DNA from: an uncultured Eubacteriales bacterium
GTDB lineage: Bacteria > Bacillota > Clostridia > Oscillospirales > Acutalibacteraceae
Assembly (NCBI GenBank): GCA_934489735.1
Contig: CAKSSR010000051.1
Span: forward strand, 1 to 7,117
Reading direction: 5' to 3'
Length of the DNA stretch: 7,117 nucleotides
Part shown: positions 1 through 5,190 of the stretch, one piece after another
Layout of the letters: every line of letters starts with the position of its first letter
How positions within the stretch are numbered: position 1 is the first letter of the stretch
Translations under genes and position numbers: made by a program
The notes under the pieces: model-generated
Database searches by the model: none
What the model saw: only the letters and a program-made list of their open reading frames with translations
Told to the model about the DNA's origin: nothing

Positions 1-7
1 TACTTGA

Positions 8-163
8 CTATTATATCATTATTACTGAAAAATTGCAATAGCAATATTGATTTTCAGAGAATGAGACTTGTTAAAAGTTGCAATAATGATAATAGAAGGC
101 TTAATTTCTAATTTGTTTGTTACTTCAAAGTAGTGGGCTTGATCTATGGCATCAGGAGCCCAC
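8..163 (+). other. Structured non-coding stretch, possible end of a third RNA unit
   Basis: There is no ORF here, but the stretch folds well. Bases 8-14 plus 17-23 pair with 82-88 plus 89-95, giving 14 pairs with a two-base bulge. Inside this, 25-31 (CTGAAAA) pairs with 51-57 (TTTTCAG), closing a small hairpin at 32-36/41-45. A GC-rich hairpin follows at 133-143/151-163 (GTGGGCT with AGCCCAC, plus TGAT with ATCA), but no T-run comes after it. It sits 24 bp before the first TGTTAA box, much as the terminator of the next unit sits 15 bp before the second box. This suggests it is the 3' part of an upstream unit cut off by the window edge. The strand is assumed from the neighbouring units. Confidence 0.35.
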
Positions 164-186
164 AGATTTGCTTGCAGAAATAGTTA

Positions 187-248
187 TATTAAATTTTTGT
201 TAAGTTTTTGTTAAGATTTTGTTAAATCGAAGACATTTGGATTATAAT
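187..248 (+). promoter_or_regulatory. Pho-box-like promoter 1 (four 11-bp repeats plus -10)
   Basis: TGTTAA occurs at 198, 209 and 220, with an imperfect TATTAA at 187, at exactly 11-bp pitch. On the other strand this is TTAACA, the half-site of the PhoP box of Bacillus; four such repeats at one-turn spacing is the usual operator layout. The last repeat (220-225) takes the -35 position, 17 bp before a perfect TATAAT (243-248), as expected for an activated promoter whose -35 is replaced by the regulator site. Another OmpR-family regulator with an 11-bp pitch would look the same. Confidence 0.7.
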
Positions 249-254
249 GTGTTA

Positions 255-478
255 CAATGTAGCCGGATTGAATGAACAAGATGTTACAGGTCGAAATTCA
301 TTTGATCTAATAATAAGCCTATTGATATAGCACTAGATTAAATTTATCGAATTAGTTAATGTCAGTTTGATAAATTTAATCGATTCCATTTTACGTAGAG
401 TTTTTTTTCTTTACGTATGTTCCGTTTTTAGTATTATAGATGCAGCGTCATTTTAAGTCAGATGGCGCTGCTTTCCTT
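255..478 (+). ncRNA. Candidate Pho-controlled small RNA, unit 1
   Basis: A predicted transcript of about 220 nt runs from just after the TATAAT at 243-248 to an intrinsic terminator. No start codon with a ribosome binding site opens a reading frame longer than about 12 codons. Helices in order: P1 265-276/297-308 with a 20-nt loop; a 16-bp stem 336-351/366-381, of which 13 pairs are perfect Watson-Crick; a 9-bp stem 392-400/409-417 closing a loop of eight Ts; and the terminator stem 442-451/462-471. P1 has the same loop sequence and the same inner stem as the first hairpin of unit 2, so the two RNAs are related at their 5' ends. The 3' parts differ. The function is unknown; a phosphate-starvation regulatory RNA is an inference from the promoter. 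I do not recognise a described RNA family. Confidence 0.55.
442..478 (+). terminator. Intrinsic terminator of unit 1
   Basis: A 10-bp stem (GCAGCGTCAT with ATGGCGCTGC, one T-G pair) has a 10-nt loop and is followed by a pyrimidine-rich TTTCCTT tail. It lies 15 bp before the second set of TGTTAA boxes, cleanly separating the two units. Confidence 0.7.
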
Positions 479-494
479 ATATTTAAAATGCTTA

Positions 495-566
495 TGTTAA
501 GTTTTGATTAAATTTATGTTAAGATTTTGTTAAGATGAACACAGCTAAATCAAAATATGATATAAT
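495..566 (+). promoter_or_regulatory. Pho-box-like promoter 2 (four 11-bp repeats plus -10)
   Basis: TGTTAA occurs at 495, 517 and 528, with a degenerate GATTAA at 506, again at exact 11-bp pitch. A TATAAT lies at 561-566, with an overlapping TATGAT at 556-561. The gap from the last repeat to TATAAT is 27 bp, ten more than in promoter 1, so the repeats sit about one helical turn further upstream here. No good -35 hexamer is seen in between, which fits activator dependence. Confidence 0.65.
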
Positions 567-572
567 ATAAAC

Positions 573-850
573 AAGTTAAATGAATTAGATATTCAGATCG
601 AATTTCATTTAACGAGGCTAAATTAAAGTGAAATTTAAGGGAATAAAAACTTAGTTTAGCTTAATGCTATTATTAGACGTAAGGTTTGTCTGACCCCCTT
701 AAGATCTTTTAATAGCATATCGCTTGTTTCTCATATCATTGCAGATGCGATTGATAAATTTTAGTTTTATGCATTTGCGATAGCAAGTGCTGTTTCTCCT
801 CCCTTTGTTGAAAATACGTTGTTTCTTTATTGAGACAGCGTATTTTGCGA
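573..850 (+). ncRNA. Candidate Pho-controlled small RNA, unit 2
   Basis: A predicted transcript of about 280 nt runs from the TATAAT at 561-566 to a strong terminator. Helices follow one another with almost no free bases between them: P1 575-584/604-613; P2 615-626/651-662 (12 pairs, two of them G-T); P3 664-672/710-718 with an inner hairpin 673-679/687-693; P4 721-728/783-790 enclosing 739-749/770-780; then the terminator 811-825/832-846. Nested, nearly contiguous pairing of this kind is unusual for random AT-rich DNA and argues for a folded RNA. P1 is homologous to P1 of unit 1. Only reading frames of about a dozen codons, without ribosome binding sites, are present. The function and target are unknown. 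Confidence 0.6.
811..850 (+). terminator. Intrinsic terminator of unit 2
   Basis: A 15-bp stem starts with AAAATACG and ends with CGTATTTT; two T-G pairs keep the stem unbroken in RNA. The loop is only six bases (826-831). The Ts of the 3' arm serve as the U-tract. Confidence 0.7.
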
Positions 851-918
851 TATATCGGCTAAAAAATTCGTTGCCTTTAGGGTGCGAGATAAATGATATT
901 ATAAAAATGTTTCTTTAC

Positions 919-947
919 TAAAACTAATTGTAAGCAGATTAGTTTTA
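919..947. terminator. Hairpin, possible bidirectional terminator
   Basis: A perfect 10-bp inverted repeat (TAAAACTAAT with ATTAGTTTTA) has a 9-nt loop. It has As on the 5' arm and Ts on the 3' arm read from either strand, so it could stop transcription in both directions. It lies 144 bp beyond the stop codon of the minus-strand RadC-like gene and would be that gene's first good terminator candidate. Confidence 0.4.
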
Positions 948-960
948 ATAACATATCAAA

Positions 961-998
961 GTGATTGAGTACATTCTGAAAAACTGTTTTCTTGTAAT
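961..998 (+). repeat. Left arm of inverted repeat around RadC-like gene
   Basis: GTGATTGAGT, one variable base, CATTCT, and a little further CTGTTTT and GTA match the reverse complement of 1870-1908 in the same order. The first 17 bases differ at a single position. The arms face inward and enclose about 950 bp with one gene, as terminal repeats of a small mobile element would. No convincing target-site duplication is visible outside the arms. Confidence 0.6.
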
Positions 999-1090
999 TA
1001 ATATGATATAATGCGACTAAATTGCTTTTATAAATAGAATCCTTTTCGTAGCTGTGGGCTGGAATTCTCTATATTTATGTAATGGAAACT

Positions 1091-1756
1091 TCACAAGTAG
1101 TCTTTATTTTCCATAAAAGATACAGATCCATCTTCAAAAAATTTAACAAGGTCGTTAAGTTTTATATCTAGAAGTTCGAATGTTCTAGTCAATTTATCTA
1201 GAGCAGATTTCTCATTTATTAATGACTCTATACCTTTTGCTTTGTTTTTATATGAGACAATTGCATTACGTGCCTTGTAGTATCTAGAAGCGTTCACTAT
1301 TTCTTGTTCGTATTCATCAAATTCTAAAATATCTTTGGATGAGATGAAATCGTTATATGTTATTCTATAATTATGAGTAAATAAAGTTAATAAAATAACA
1401 TCATGATTGACTGTTTCCATTTTTTTATTTATTCTCAATTCAATATCTTCTTTTGGACTTGGTAAGCTCTTTTTGCGCTCTTCCTTTAAAAATAAGTCTA
1501 TTGAACTTTCAACCATTTTTAATAATGTAGCCGATTCATCACCAATCCCATTTACTTTCTTTAGATCATCAACTGGCGCTTTAATTACATTTGATAAATT
1601 TTTGTACTTATCTATCAATTCATGTGCTATTGGATTTGTATCTTTTCTCGGTATTGAATAATATAGTAAACATTCTAAGATCTCATGTTCTTCTAAGCTA
1701 TCTATTTTTCCTTTTAATATTTTATTTTTCATTCTTTCTCTGTGACCAATGTGCAT
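1091..1756 (-). CDS. RadC-like protein with lost MPN/JAMM active site
   Basis: This 221-residue protein has the length and layout of RadC (UPF0758). The N-terminal half is clear: HRERM at 5-9, HEILECLLYY at 24-33, PRKDTNPIAHELI at 36-48, and a helix-hairpin-helix with NGIGDESATLLK at 69-80. The C-terminal half follows the MPN fold (about 119-216, ending in DGSVSFME). However, the segment that should read HNHPSGD, the zinc-binding JAMM motif, is YKNKAKG at 169-175. No hydrolase activity is expected; DNA binding through the helix-hairpin-helix remains possible. RadC's cellular role is itself unsettled, and homologs are common on mobile DNA. The ATG is preceded on the minus strand by AGGGAAG at a suitable distance, and the first residues align with the second RadC-like protein. 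The gene stands alone inside an inverted repeat. Confidence 0.8.
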   Translation of the reverse strand: MHIGHRERMKNKILKGKIDSLEEHEILECLLYYSIPRKDTNPIAHELIDKYKNLSNVIKAPVDDLKKVNGIGDESATLLKMVESSIDLFLKEERKKSLPSPKEDIELRINKKMETVNHDVILLTLFTHNYRITYNDFISSKDILEFDEYEQEIVNASRYYKARNAIVSYKNKAKGIESLINEKSALDKLTRTFELLDIKLNDLVKFFEDGSVSFMENKDYL

Positions 1757-1845
1757 AATACTTCCCTCGTTTCTGTATTTTTAATATATTGTCAGCCGAT
1801 TAGTAAAAAAATGTAATCAATATGAGAATGAAAGGGCATAAAAAA

Positions 1846-1908
1846 GTGATTGAGATCTGTTAAAATCAAGCTGCTACGAGAAAAAACAGAAAGAATGGAC
1901 TCAATCAC
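1846..1908 (-). repeat. Right arm of inverted repeat, with an extra inverted copy
   Basis: Bases 1870-1908 read on the minus strand match the left arm at 961-998. In addition GTGATTGAG occurs in direct orientation at 1846-1854, so this end carries its own 9-bp inverted pair (1846-1854 with 1900-1908). Just outside, ATG AGT AGT ATA GCA TAA starts at 1909, which could be the decayed first codons of another transposase; that is a guess from a very short match. Confidence 0.55.
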
Positions 1909-2137
1909 ATGAGTAGTATAGCATAAAACAAGAAAAATGTCTATACAAAATTAACGAGAGTAAATTTAGTTAAATTATATATTAAAAATTAAGATATAGT
2001 AGATAATAATAGAAAACGAAATGCAATTCGGGAAGGAATTTTAGCCATAATGATAGTACCCAATGGCATTGAGTACATAATACTGCATTAAAGGGCCAAT
2101 GTATCGCAAATATAAGAGGAAATAATTATAAATAAAA
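1909..2137. other. Non-coding, AT-rich gap
   Basis: No ORF is supported. The stretch contains small hairpins (AATTC with GAATT near 2024, GCCAT with ATGGC near 2044-2067) and an 11-base word, ATTGAGTACAT (2068-2078), identical to 964-974 in the left inverted-repeat arm. Short in-frame scraps suggest decayed insertion-sequence DNA. Confidence 0.4.
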
Positions 2138-2166
2138 TTGACAACTTTACTCAAATATGATACAAT
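2138..2166 (+). promoter_or_regulatory. Consensus sigma-A type promoter
   Basis: A perfect TTGACA (2138-2143), a 17-bp spacer and TACAAT (2161-2166) with a TG one base upstream of the -10. This is the strongest constitutive-looking promoter in the window. It reads into a structured stretch and then the tnpB remnant. Confidence 0.75.
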
Positions 2167-2172
2167 ATATTC

Positions 2173-2303
2173 GTAAGGGAAGAGAAAATTTTTACAGATG
2201 TGAGCCACACGTCACCTAAAGATAGCAGACCTTTGTTAAATGGTTTGCAGGGCCAAGCTACTGAAAATGGTAGCTAAGATATTTAGGATCTAAGATGTAA
2301 AAA
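2173..2303 (+). ncRNA. Candidate structured leader RNA or small RNA, unknown class
   Basis: Directly after the promoter, 2189-2196 (TTTTTACA) pairs with 2296-2303 (TGTAAAAA) and closes a domain of about 115 nt. The domain holds a short hairpin 2200-2203/2212-2215, a 7-bp stem 2225-2231/2242-2248 (GCAGACC with GGTTTGC, one G-T) and a 6-bp stem 2256-2261/2270-2275 (AGCTAC with GTAGCT). A three-hairpin junction behind a consensus promoter resembles a riboswitch or small RNA, but I could not match it to a known riboswitch consensus. It could also be part of the IS200/IS605-type element that carries the tnpB remnant. Confidence 0.4.
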
Positions 2304-2396
2304 ATAGAGAAGCTGTGAACAGATTGTCACGAAGATATCACAGATAATTTAAACTGTGGCAATATGATGTCATTTATTCTACGGCCTAAAGGTTGA

Positions 2397-2777
2397 TATA
2401 TTATAAGTCCAGATACCAAGATCGCTAATAATAGTAACAAAAGTGTCGGAATAGATTTAGGTTTAAAAGATTTTGCTATTATTTCAAATGGTAAAATTCA
2501 TAAAAACATTAACAAGTCAGCAAGATTAAAAACTAGAAAAACAGTTATATGGAGAGAATGTCTCTCTTGTAAGTATGAAAATTTAAAGAAAGGAGAAGCT
2601 ACTTAAAAGAATATACAAAGGCAAAAGCTCAAAGCATAGAAAAATCACCATAAATGCGTAAATAAGATAGTAAGAGCTAAGCTGTCTTATATAAATATTA
2701 GAAATTTGGATGTATCATGTATGATGAAGAATAGAAATCGTTCAAAATTTGTTGCGTCAACTTACGAGACTGCATAA
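2397..2777 (+). pseudogene. Broken TnpB (IS200/IS605-type RNA-guided nuclease)
   Basis: The RuvC-I motif VGIDLGLKDFAIISNGKIH is encoded from 2445, an excellent match to TnpB/OrfB. The frame then stops at 2604. A shifted frame continues with LKRIYKGKSSKHRK, and the original frame resumes with NLDVSCMMKNRNRSKF, which corresponds to the IEDLNVKGMMKN region of TnpB; there the catalytic Glu is replaced. The zinc finger and the C-terminus are missing, as is the N-terminal half of about 180 residues (an in-frame stop lies at 2394). It cannot make an active nuclease. No tnpA transposase is seen, and no omega-RNA or guide can be assigned because the 3' end is lost. Confidence 0.8.
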
Positions 2778-2829
2778 CTAAAGTAAACATGAGTATGTAC
2801 CAAAGACTATTTCGGAAATTTACGGCTGC

Positions 2830-2882
2830 AAAGTGTACAAGAATTTGTTAGTAGTGATGTCAATCGTCAAGGTGTACACTTT
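2830..2882. repeat. 10-bp perfect inverted repeat upstream of second RadC-like gene
   Basis: AAAGTGTACA (2830-2839) and TGTACACTTT (2873-2882) are exact reverse complements, with 33 bases between. The arms are centred about 114 bp before the RadC-like start codon and 63 bp before its putative promoter. They could be an operator or the end of a lost element. Confidence 0.45.
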
Positions 2883-2918
2883 GAAACAGTAAGAATTATT
2901 CGTGAGGACTTCAACTTT

Positions 2919-2948
2919 TTGATGTGTTTGAGTATATTTAAATATATT
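2919..2948 (+). promoter_or_regulatory. Putative promoter of second RadC-like gene
   Basis: TTGATG (2919-2924), an 18-bp spacer and TATATT (2943-2948), the latter inside a 14-bp AT palindrome. It would start transcription near 2955, just ahead of the ATG at 2970, which supports that start over the longer reading frame opening at 2919. Confidence 0.45.
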
Positions 2949-2969
2949 TTGAGTGGCAGAAATAAGGCT

Positions 2970-3680
2970 ATGTGCAAAGACAATAGAATGGAAATGAAGA
3001 AGAAATTTTTAGAAAGTAGATTTAAAACGTTTAAAACTCATGAAATTTTAGAATTTTTACTGCATTTTGTTACCTCAAGGCGAGATAACAATGCGGTTGC
3101 ACATGAGTTAATAGATACTTTTGGAGGATTTTCACCAATTTTTGATGCAGAAATCGGATCTCTTGAAAAAATTAATGATGATGTTGGAGAAGACTCAGCT
3201 GTGTTTATGAAAATAATGCACGCTTTAATGAATATATATGAAAATGAAAAGCGCCAGCAGAATGAAAATAAAAACAAATGGAGCTATCTTGAAAATTTTT
3301 TAGTTAAGGAATTCGAAAGTCACGGTTATGTGGCTTTTTACACGTTGTGCGATAGTAAGTTAAATATTTTGAAAAACGATGTGTTAACAAAAGACTCAAT
3401 TTATAAATTTGAGAGTTACGAAGATAAAATTGCAAATTCAATTTCGTTTTATAATGCGAAAAAAATTCTGATATCACTTCGAATAAATAGAGAAGAGGTA
3501 CGTTTATCAGAGGATGACATTAGACTTATTAAAAAAATTAGAATGATTGCTGAATCAGTCAACGCAGTTTTAATTGACTATATTAAATTTTCTGAAAATT
3601 TTTCAAGTGTCTCCGTCGCTAGGTCGAAATTTAGTAAGGTTTTGTATGATGATTTGATAACGACAGAAGGTTTGGAATAA
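2970..3680 (+). CDS. Second RadC-like protein, catalytically degenerate
   Basis: A 236-residue paralog of the minus-strand RadC-like protein. With the start at 2970 the two proteins align without gaps from residue 1: KKKFL, THEILEFLLHF (23-33), SRRDNNAVAHELIDTFGGFS (36-55). The reading frame extends upstream to a TTG at 2919, but those 17 residues have no counterpart in the paralog and overlap the likely promoter. The helix-hairpin-helix is damaged: NGIG has become NDDVG with one extra residue. In the MPN half the JAMM segment HNHPSGD is replaced by roughly LRINREE (170-176), while the following SEDDIRL (180-186) is retained. About 15 extra residues follow the usual C-terminus. No hydrolase activity is expected. 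The ribosome binding site is weak. It is more diverged than its partner, lies between transposon remnants, and is followed by a decayed stretch and a terminator at 3927. Confidence 0.75.
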   Translation: MCKDNRMEMKKKFLESRFKTFKTHEILEFLLHFVTSRRDNNAVAHELIDTFGGFSPIFDAEIGSLEKINDDVGEDSAVFMKIMHALMNIYENEKRQQNENKNKWSYLENFLVKEFESHGYVAFYTLCDSKLNILKNDVLTKDSIYKFESYEDKIANSISFYNAKKILISLRINREEVRLSEDDIRLIKKIRMIAESVNAVLIDYIKFSENFSSVSVARSKFSKVLYDDLITTEGLE

Positions 3681-3926
3681 TTGTCTGATGAAAAGTAATA
3701 TACTGTAGCTAATGAGATTTATACGAAGTTTAAATAGAAACTTGATTTAAATCATCATGCTGCAAACATAGAATTTGAAATTATTGACAAAACTCACGTG
3801 CGACTTGAGGCAATTAAATCTTTTATAGAAATTCAATGATGAATAAAGAAAAATAGTCAAGGAAATGACATGTTAAAAGTAATAATGTAAGAAAAAGCTT
3901 ATACTAATAAAGAAACGGCTATATGA
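3681..3926 (+). other. Gap with decayed coding scrap
   Basis: No intact ORF. One frame (3699-3839) reads through a single stop and includes KLDLNHHAANIEFEIIDKTH followed by VRLEAIKSFIEIQ, which looks like former protein sequence rather than noise. I do not recognise the family. No promoter or start codon is convincing. Confidence 0.35.
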
Positions 3927-3978
3927 AACATCTAAGGCTCACCTTAAAATGTGAATCTCAGATGTTTTTAATTTTTTT
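3927..3978 (+). terminator. Intrinsic terminator before IS remnants
   Basis: AACATCT (3927-3933) pairs with AGATGTT (3960-3966), with further inner pairs including TCAC with GTGA. TTTTTAATTTTTTT follows. It would end transcription coming from the RadC-like gene. Confidence 0.65.
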
Positions 3979-3984
3979 AACTTT

Positions 3985-4175
3985 TCAAATATCAAAAGAT
4001 ATGACGGCGAAACCTGTGATAAAAGCAGTCAAAAAACAATGCAAAAAGAAAAGGTCACTGCAGATTTACAATTCCACAGCGACCCAGGTACACAATATAT
4101 GTCACATGAATATTTCAAACTAATATAATTTTATAACATTAAGCCATCAATGTCAAGATGCGAAAATTTGTATGA
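3985..4175 (+). pseudogene. IS3-family orfB fragment, 191 bp
   Basis: This is a copy of 6647-6837, the same length with about eight substitutions (roughly 96% identity by eye). In one frame it reads KEKVTADLQFHSDPGTQY, which carries the second catalytic Asp of the IS3 transposase, then YFKLI, a stop, and FYNIKPSMSRCENLYD. The A-run frameshift and the in-frame TAA are the same as in the larger IS3 remnant. It starts abruptly after the terminator and ends where the ISAs1 sequence begins. It has no coding function. Confidence 0.8.
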
Positions 4176-4451
4176 CACGTTCGTTTCATAAAAAATATGA
4201 AAAAGGAATCAAGGCATGATATAATAGAAAGAAAACAAATTCTGGTGGAAAAAAGAAATGCAGTTGAGATCTGCGATAATAGAAGATCCAAGACATCAGG
4301 GATATGCAAAACATAAATTAAGTGATATATTGGTAATAGTAATGTGCGCAGTATTATGTGGATTAGATGAACTATGTGATATAAAGACGTTTGCCGATAA
4401 TAAAGCAGAGTTTTTTAAAGAGGAATTTGGGATAGAGAAGATACCATCAAA
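4176..4451 (+). repeat. ISAs1 left-end direct repeat, copy 1
   Basis: This begins CACGT(T/C)C...TCATAAAAAATA and covers the promoter region and the first part of the transposase. It is repeated at 4566-4770. Both start offsets differ by 390 bp, while the shared ATACCATCAAA at the far end differs by 319 bp, so the second copy has lost about 71 bp net. Confidence 0.65.
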
Positions 4452-4565
4452 ACTAACAATGAGTCGAGTACTAAGAATGATAGATGGATAAGAAGTAGGA
4501 AAGAAAATAATTTCAATAATGAAGGAAATAACAGGGACAACAGGGAAAGTAATAGCAGTTAATGG

Positions 4566-4770
4566 CACGTCCATGTCATAAAAAATAAAAAAAGGAACCA
4601 TAAAAAGAAAACAAATCAAAGAAAAAAAGAGACAAAATGGAGATTTGCAATAACGGAAGATAAAAGATATCAGGGACATGTAAAGCATAAATTAAGTAAT
4701 ATGATGACGTTTGCCAATAATAAAGAAGCTTTTTTTAAGAGGGACTTGGGATAGAGAAGATACCATCAAA
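4566..4770 (+). repeat. ISAs1 left-end direct repeat, copy 2 (deleted)
   Basis: The order of blocks is as in copy 1: AAAGAAAACAAAT, then ATTTGCAATAACGGAAGAT, TATCAGGGACATG, CATAAATTAAGTAATATGA, GACGTTTGCCAATAATAAAG, ATAGAGAAGATACCATCAAA. The segment for the hydrophobic ILVIVMCAVLCG part is deleted, along with much of the promoter. The copy begins inside the VIAVNGT codons of copy 1, which marks the insertion or recombination point. Confidence 0.6.
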
Positions 4771-5127
4771 GCCAAAACAAAGATCCTCAACACTTCAAAC
4801 AATGACAGCATATCTAAAGGAATTGTTTTAGAAAAGGAAAAGATACGGGAAAAGACCGATTAGATACAAGTATTTAAAGAAATGTTGGGATACTTGAAAA
4901 CAAAAGGCAAGACTATCATAGCAGATGCAACACATTGCCAAAAAAAGATTTGTGAAAGGGCAATAGAGAAAAAATGGGATGTGTTCGGGCTTATGTTATT
5001 TTAAGAAAACATTGGAAGATTGAAAGCATGGTACTGGATATTGACTTATTTCTTGTACTTAAGTTTATGAAATGAACCTGATAAATTTATTAGTTTGACT
5101 TGAAATAATAGTGTTGAAAGGAGGTGA

Positions 5128-5190
5128 TACCGTTATAGACCTGATGACGAATACAAATATTATTTAAATGATAGGAGGAAAAATACATGA
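5128..5190 (+). other. Possible C-terminal coding scrap and spare ribosome binding site
   Basis: AAAGGAGGTGA at 5117-5127 is an almost perfect anti-16S complement, yet no start codon lies at a normal distance. One frame is open from 5128 to a TGA that overlaps the next ATG as ATGA, reading YRYRPDDEYKYYLNDRRKNT. Such an overlap is typical of coupled genes, so this may be the tail of a lost upstream gene. It has no start of its own and could be chance. Confidence 0.3.

Larger units (their letters stand above)
4176..5085 (+). pseudogene. ISAs1-family transposase, broken and rearranged
   Basis: The N-terminus (4258-4491) reads IIEDPRHQGYAKHKLSDILV, then MCAVLCGLDELCDIKTFADN, the DDE_Tnp_1-associated domain of ISAs1/H-repeat transposases. 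After a stop at 4489 the frame continues to GTTGKVIAVNGTS, where the family has VIAIDGKT, so the first catalytic Asp is Asn. A second, shortened copy of the left end is inserted there. The middle returns at about 4870 with KGKTIIADATHCQKKICERA, the second catalytic Asp region (usually TADAMHCQK). The C-terminus appears in a shifted frame as RAYVILRKHWKIES then VLDIDLF, matching the HWGIEN...HWVLD block. A family member has about 370 residues; several parts are missing here. A TG-TATAAT -10 at 4217-4225 precedes the first ATG. The element is dead. Confidence 0.75.

Noticed and set aside
271..309. 12-codon reading frame in unit 1 as a small peptide gene
   Set aside because: No ribosome binding site, it lies within the P1 hairpin, and unit 2 has a stop as the third codon at the matching position.
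1..850. CRISPR array
   Set aside because: The repeats are 6-bp words at 11-bp pitch before promoters, with no long identical repeats or unique spacers.
1007..1012. TATAAT with TG extension as an active promoter
   Set aside because: No acceptable -35 and no gene or structured RNA follows on the plus strand before the opposing RadC-like gene.
1407..1661. 84-residue plus-strand ORF
   Set aside because: It is the antisense shadow of the minus-strand RadC-like gene, which has clear family motifs.
2197..2295. Group I intron (IStron) catalytic core
   Set aside because: AAGATAT and a following GGATC only loosely resemble the conserved S segment; the paired P, Q and R segments could not be found.
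2919..2969. Upstream extension of the second RadC-like gene from TTG 2919 or ATG 2922
   Set aside because: The extra residues have no match in the paralog, whose first residue aligns with the ATG at 2970, and the stretch contains a likely promoter.
3038..3277. 79-residue minus-strand ORF
   Set aside because: It overlaps the second RadC-like gene in antisense and has no recognisable motif or start signal.
3923..4123. 66-residue ORF beginning inside the terminator
   Set aside because: The start lies in the terminator hairpin and the rest is an out-of-frame IS3 fragment identical to the one at 6647.
4296..4688. 130-residue minus-strand ORF with hydrophobic stretches
   Set aside because: It looks membrane-like only because AT-rich Lys/Ile codons read backwards; the plus strand encodes recognisable ISAs1 transposase blocks over the same bases.
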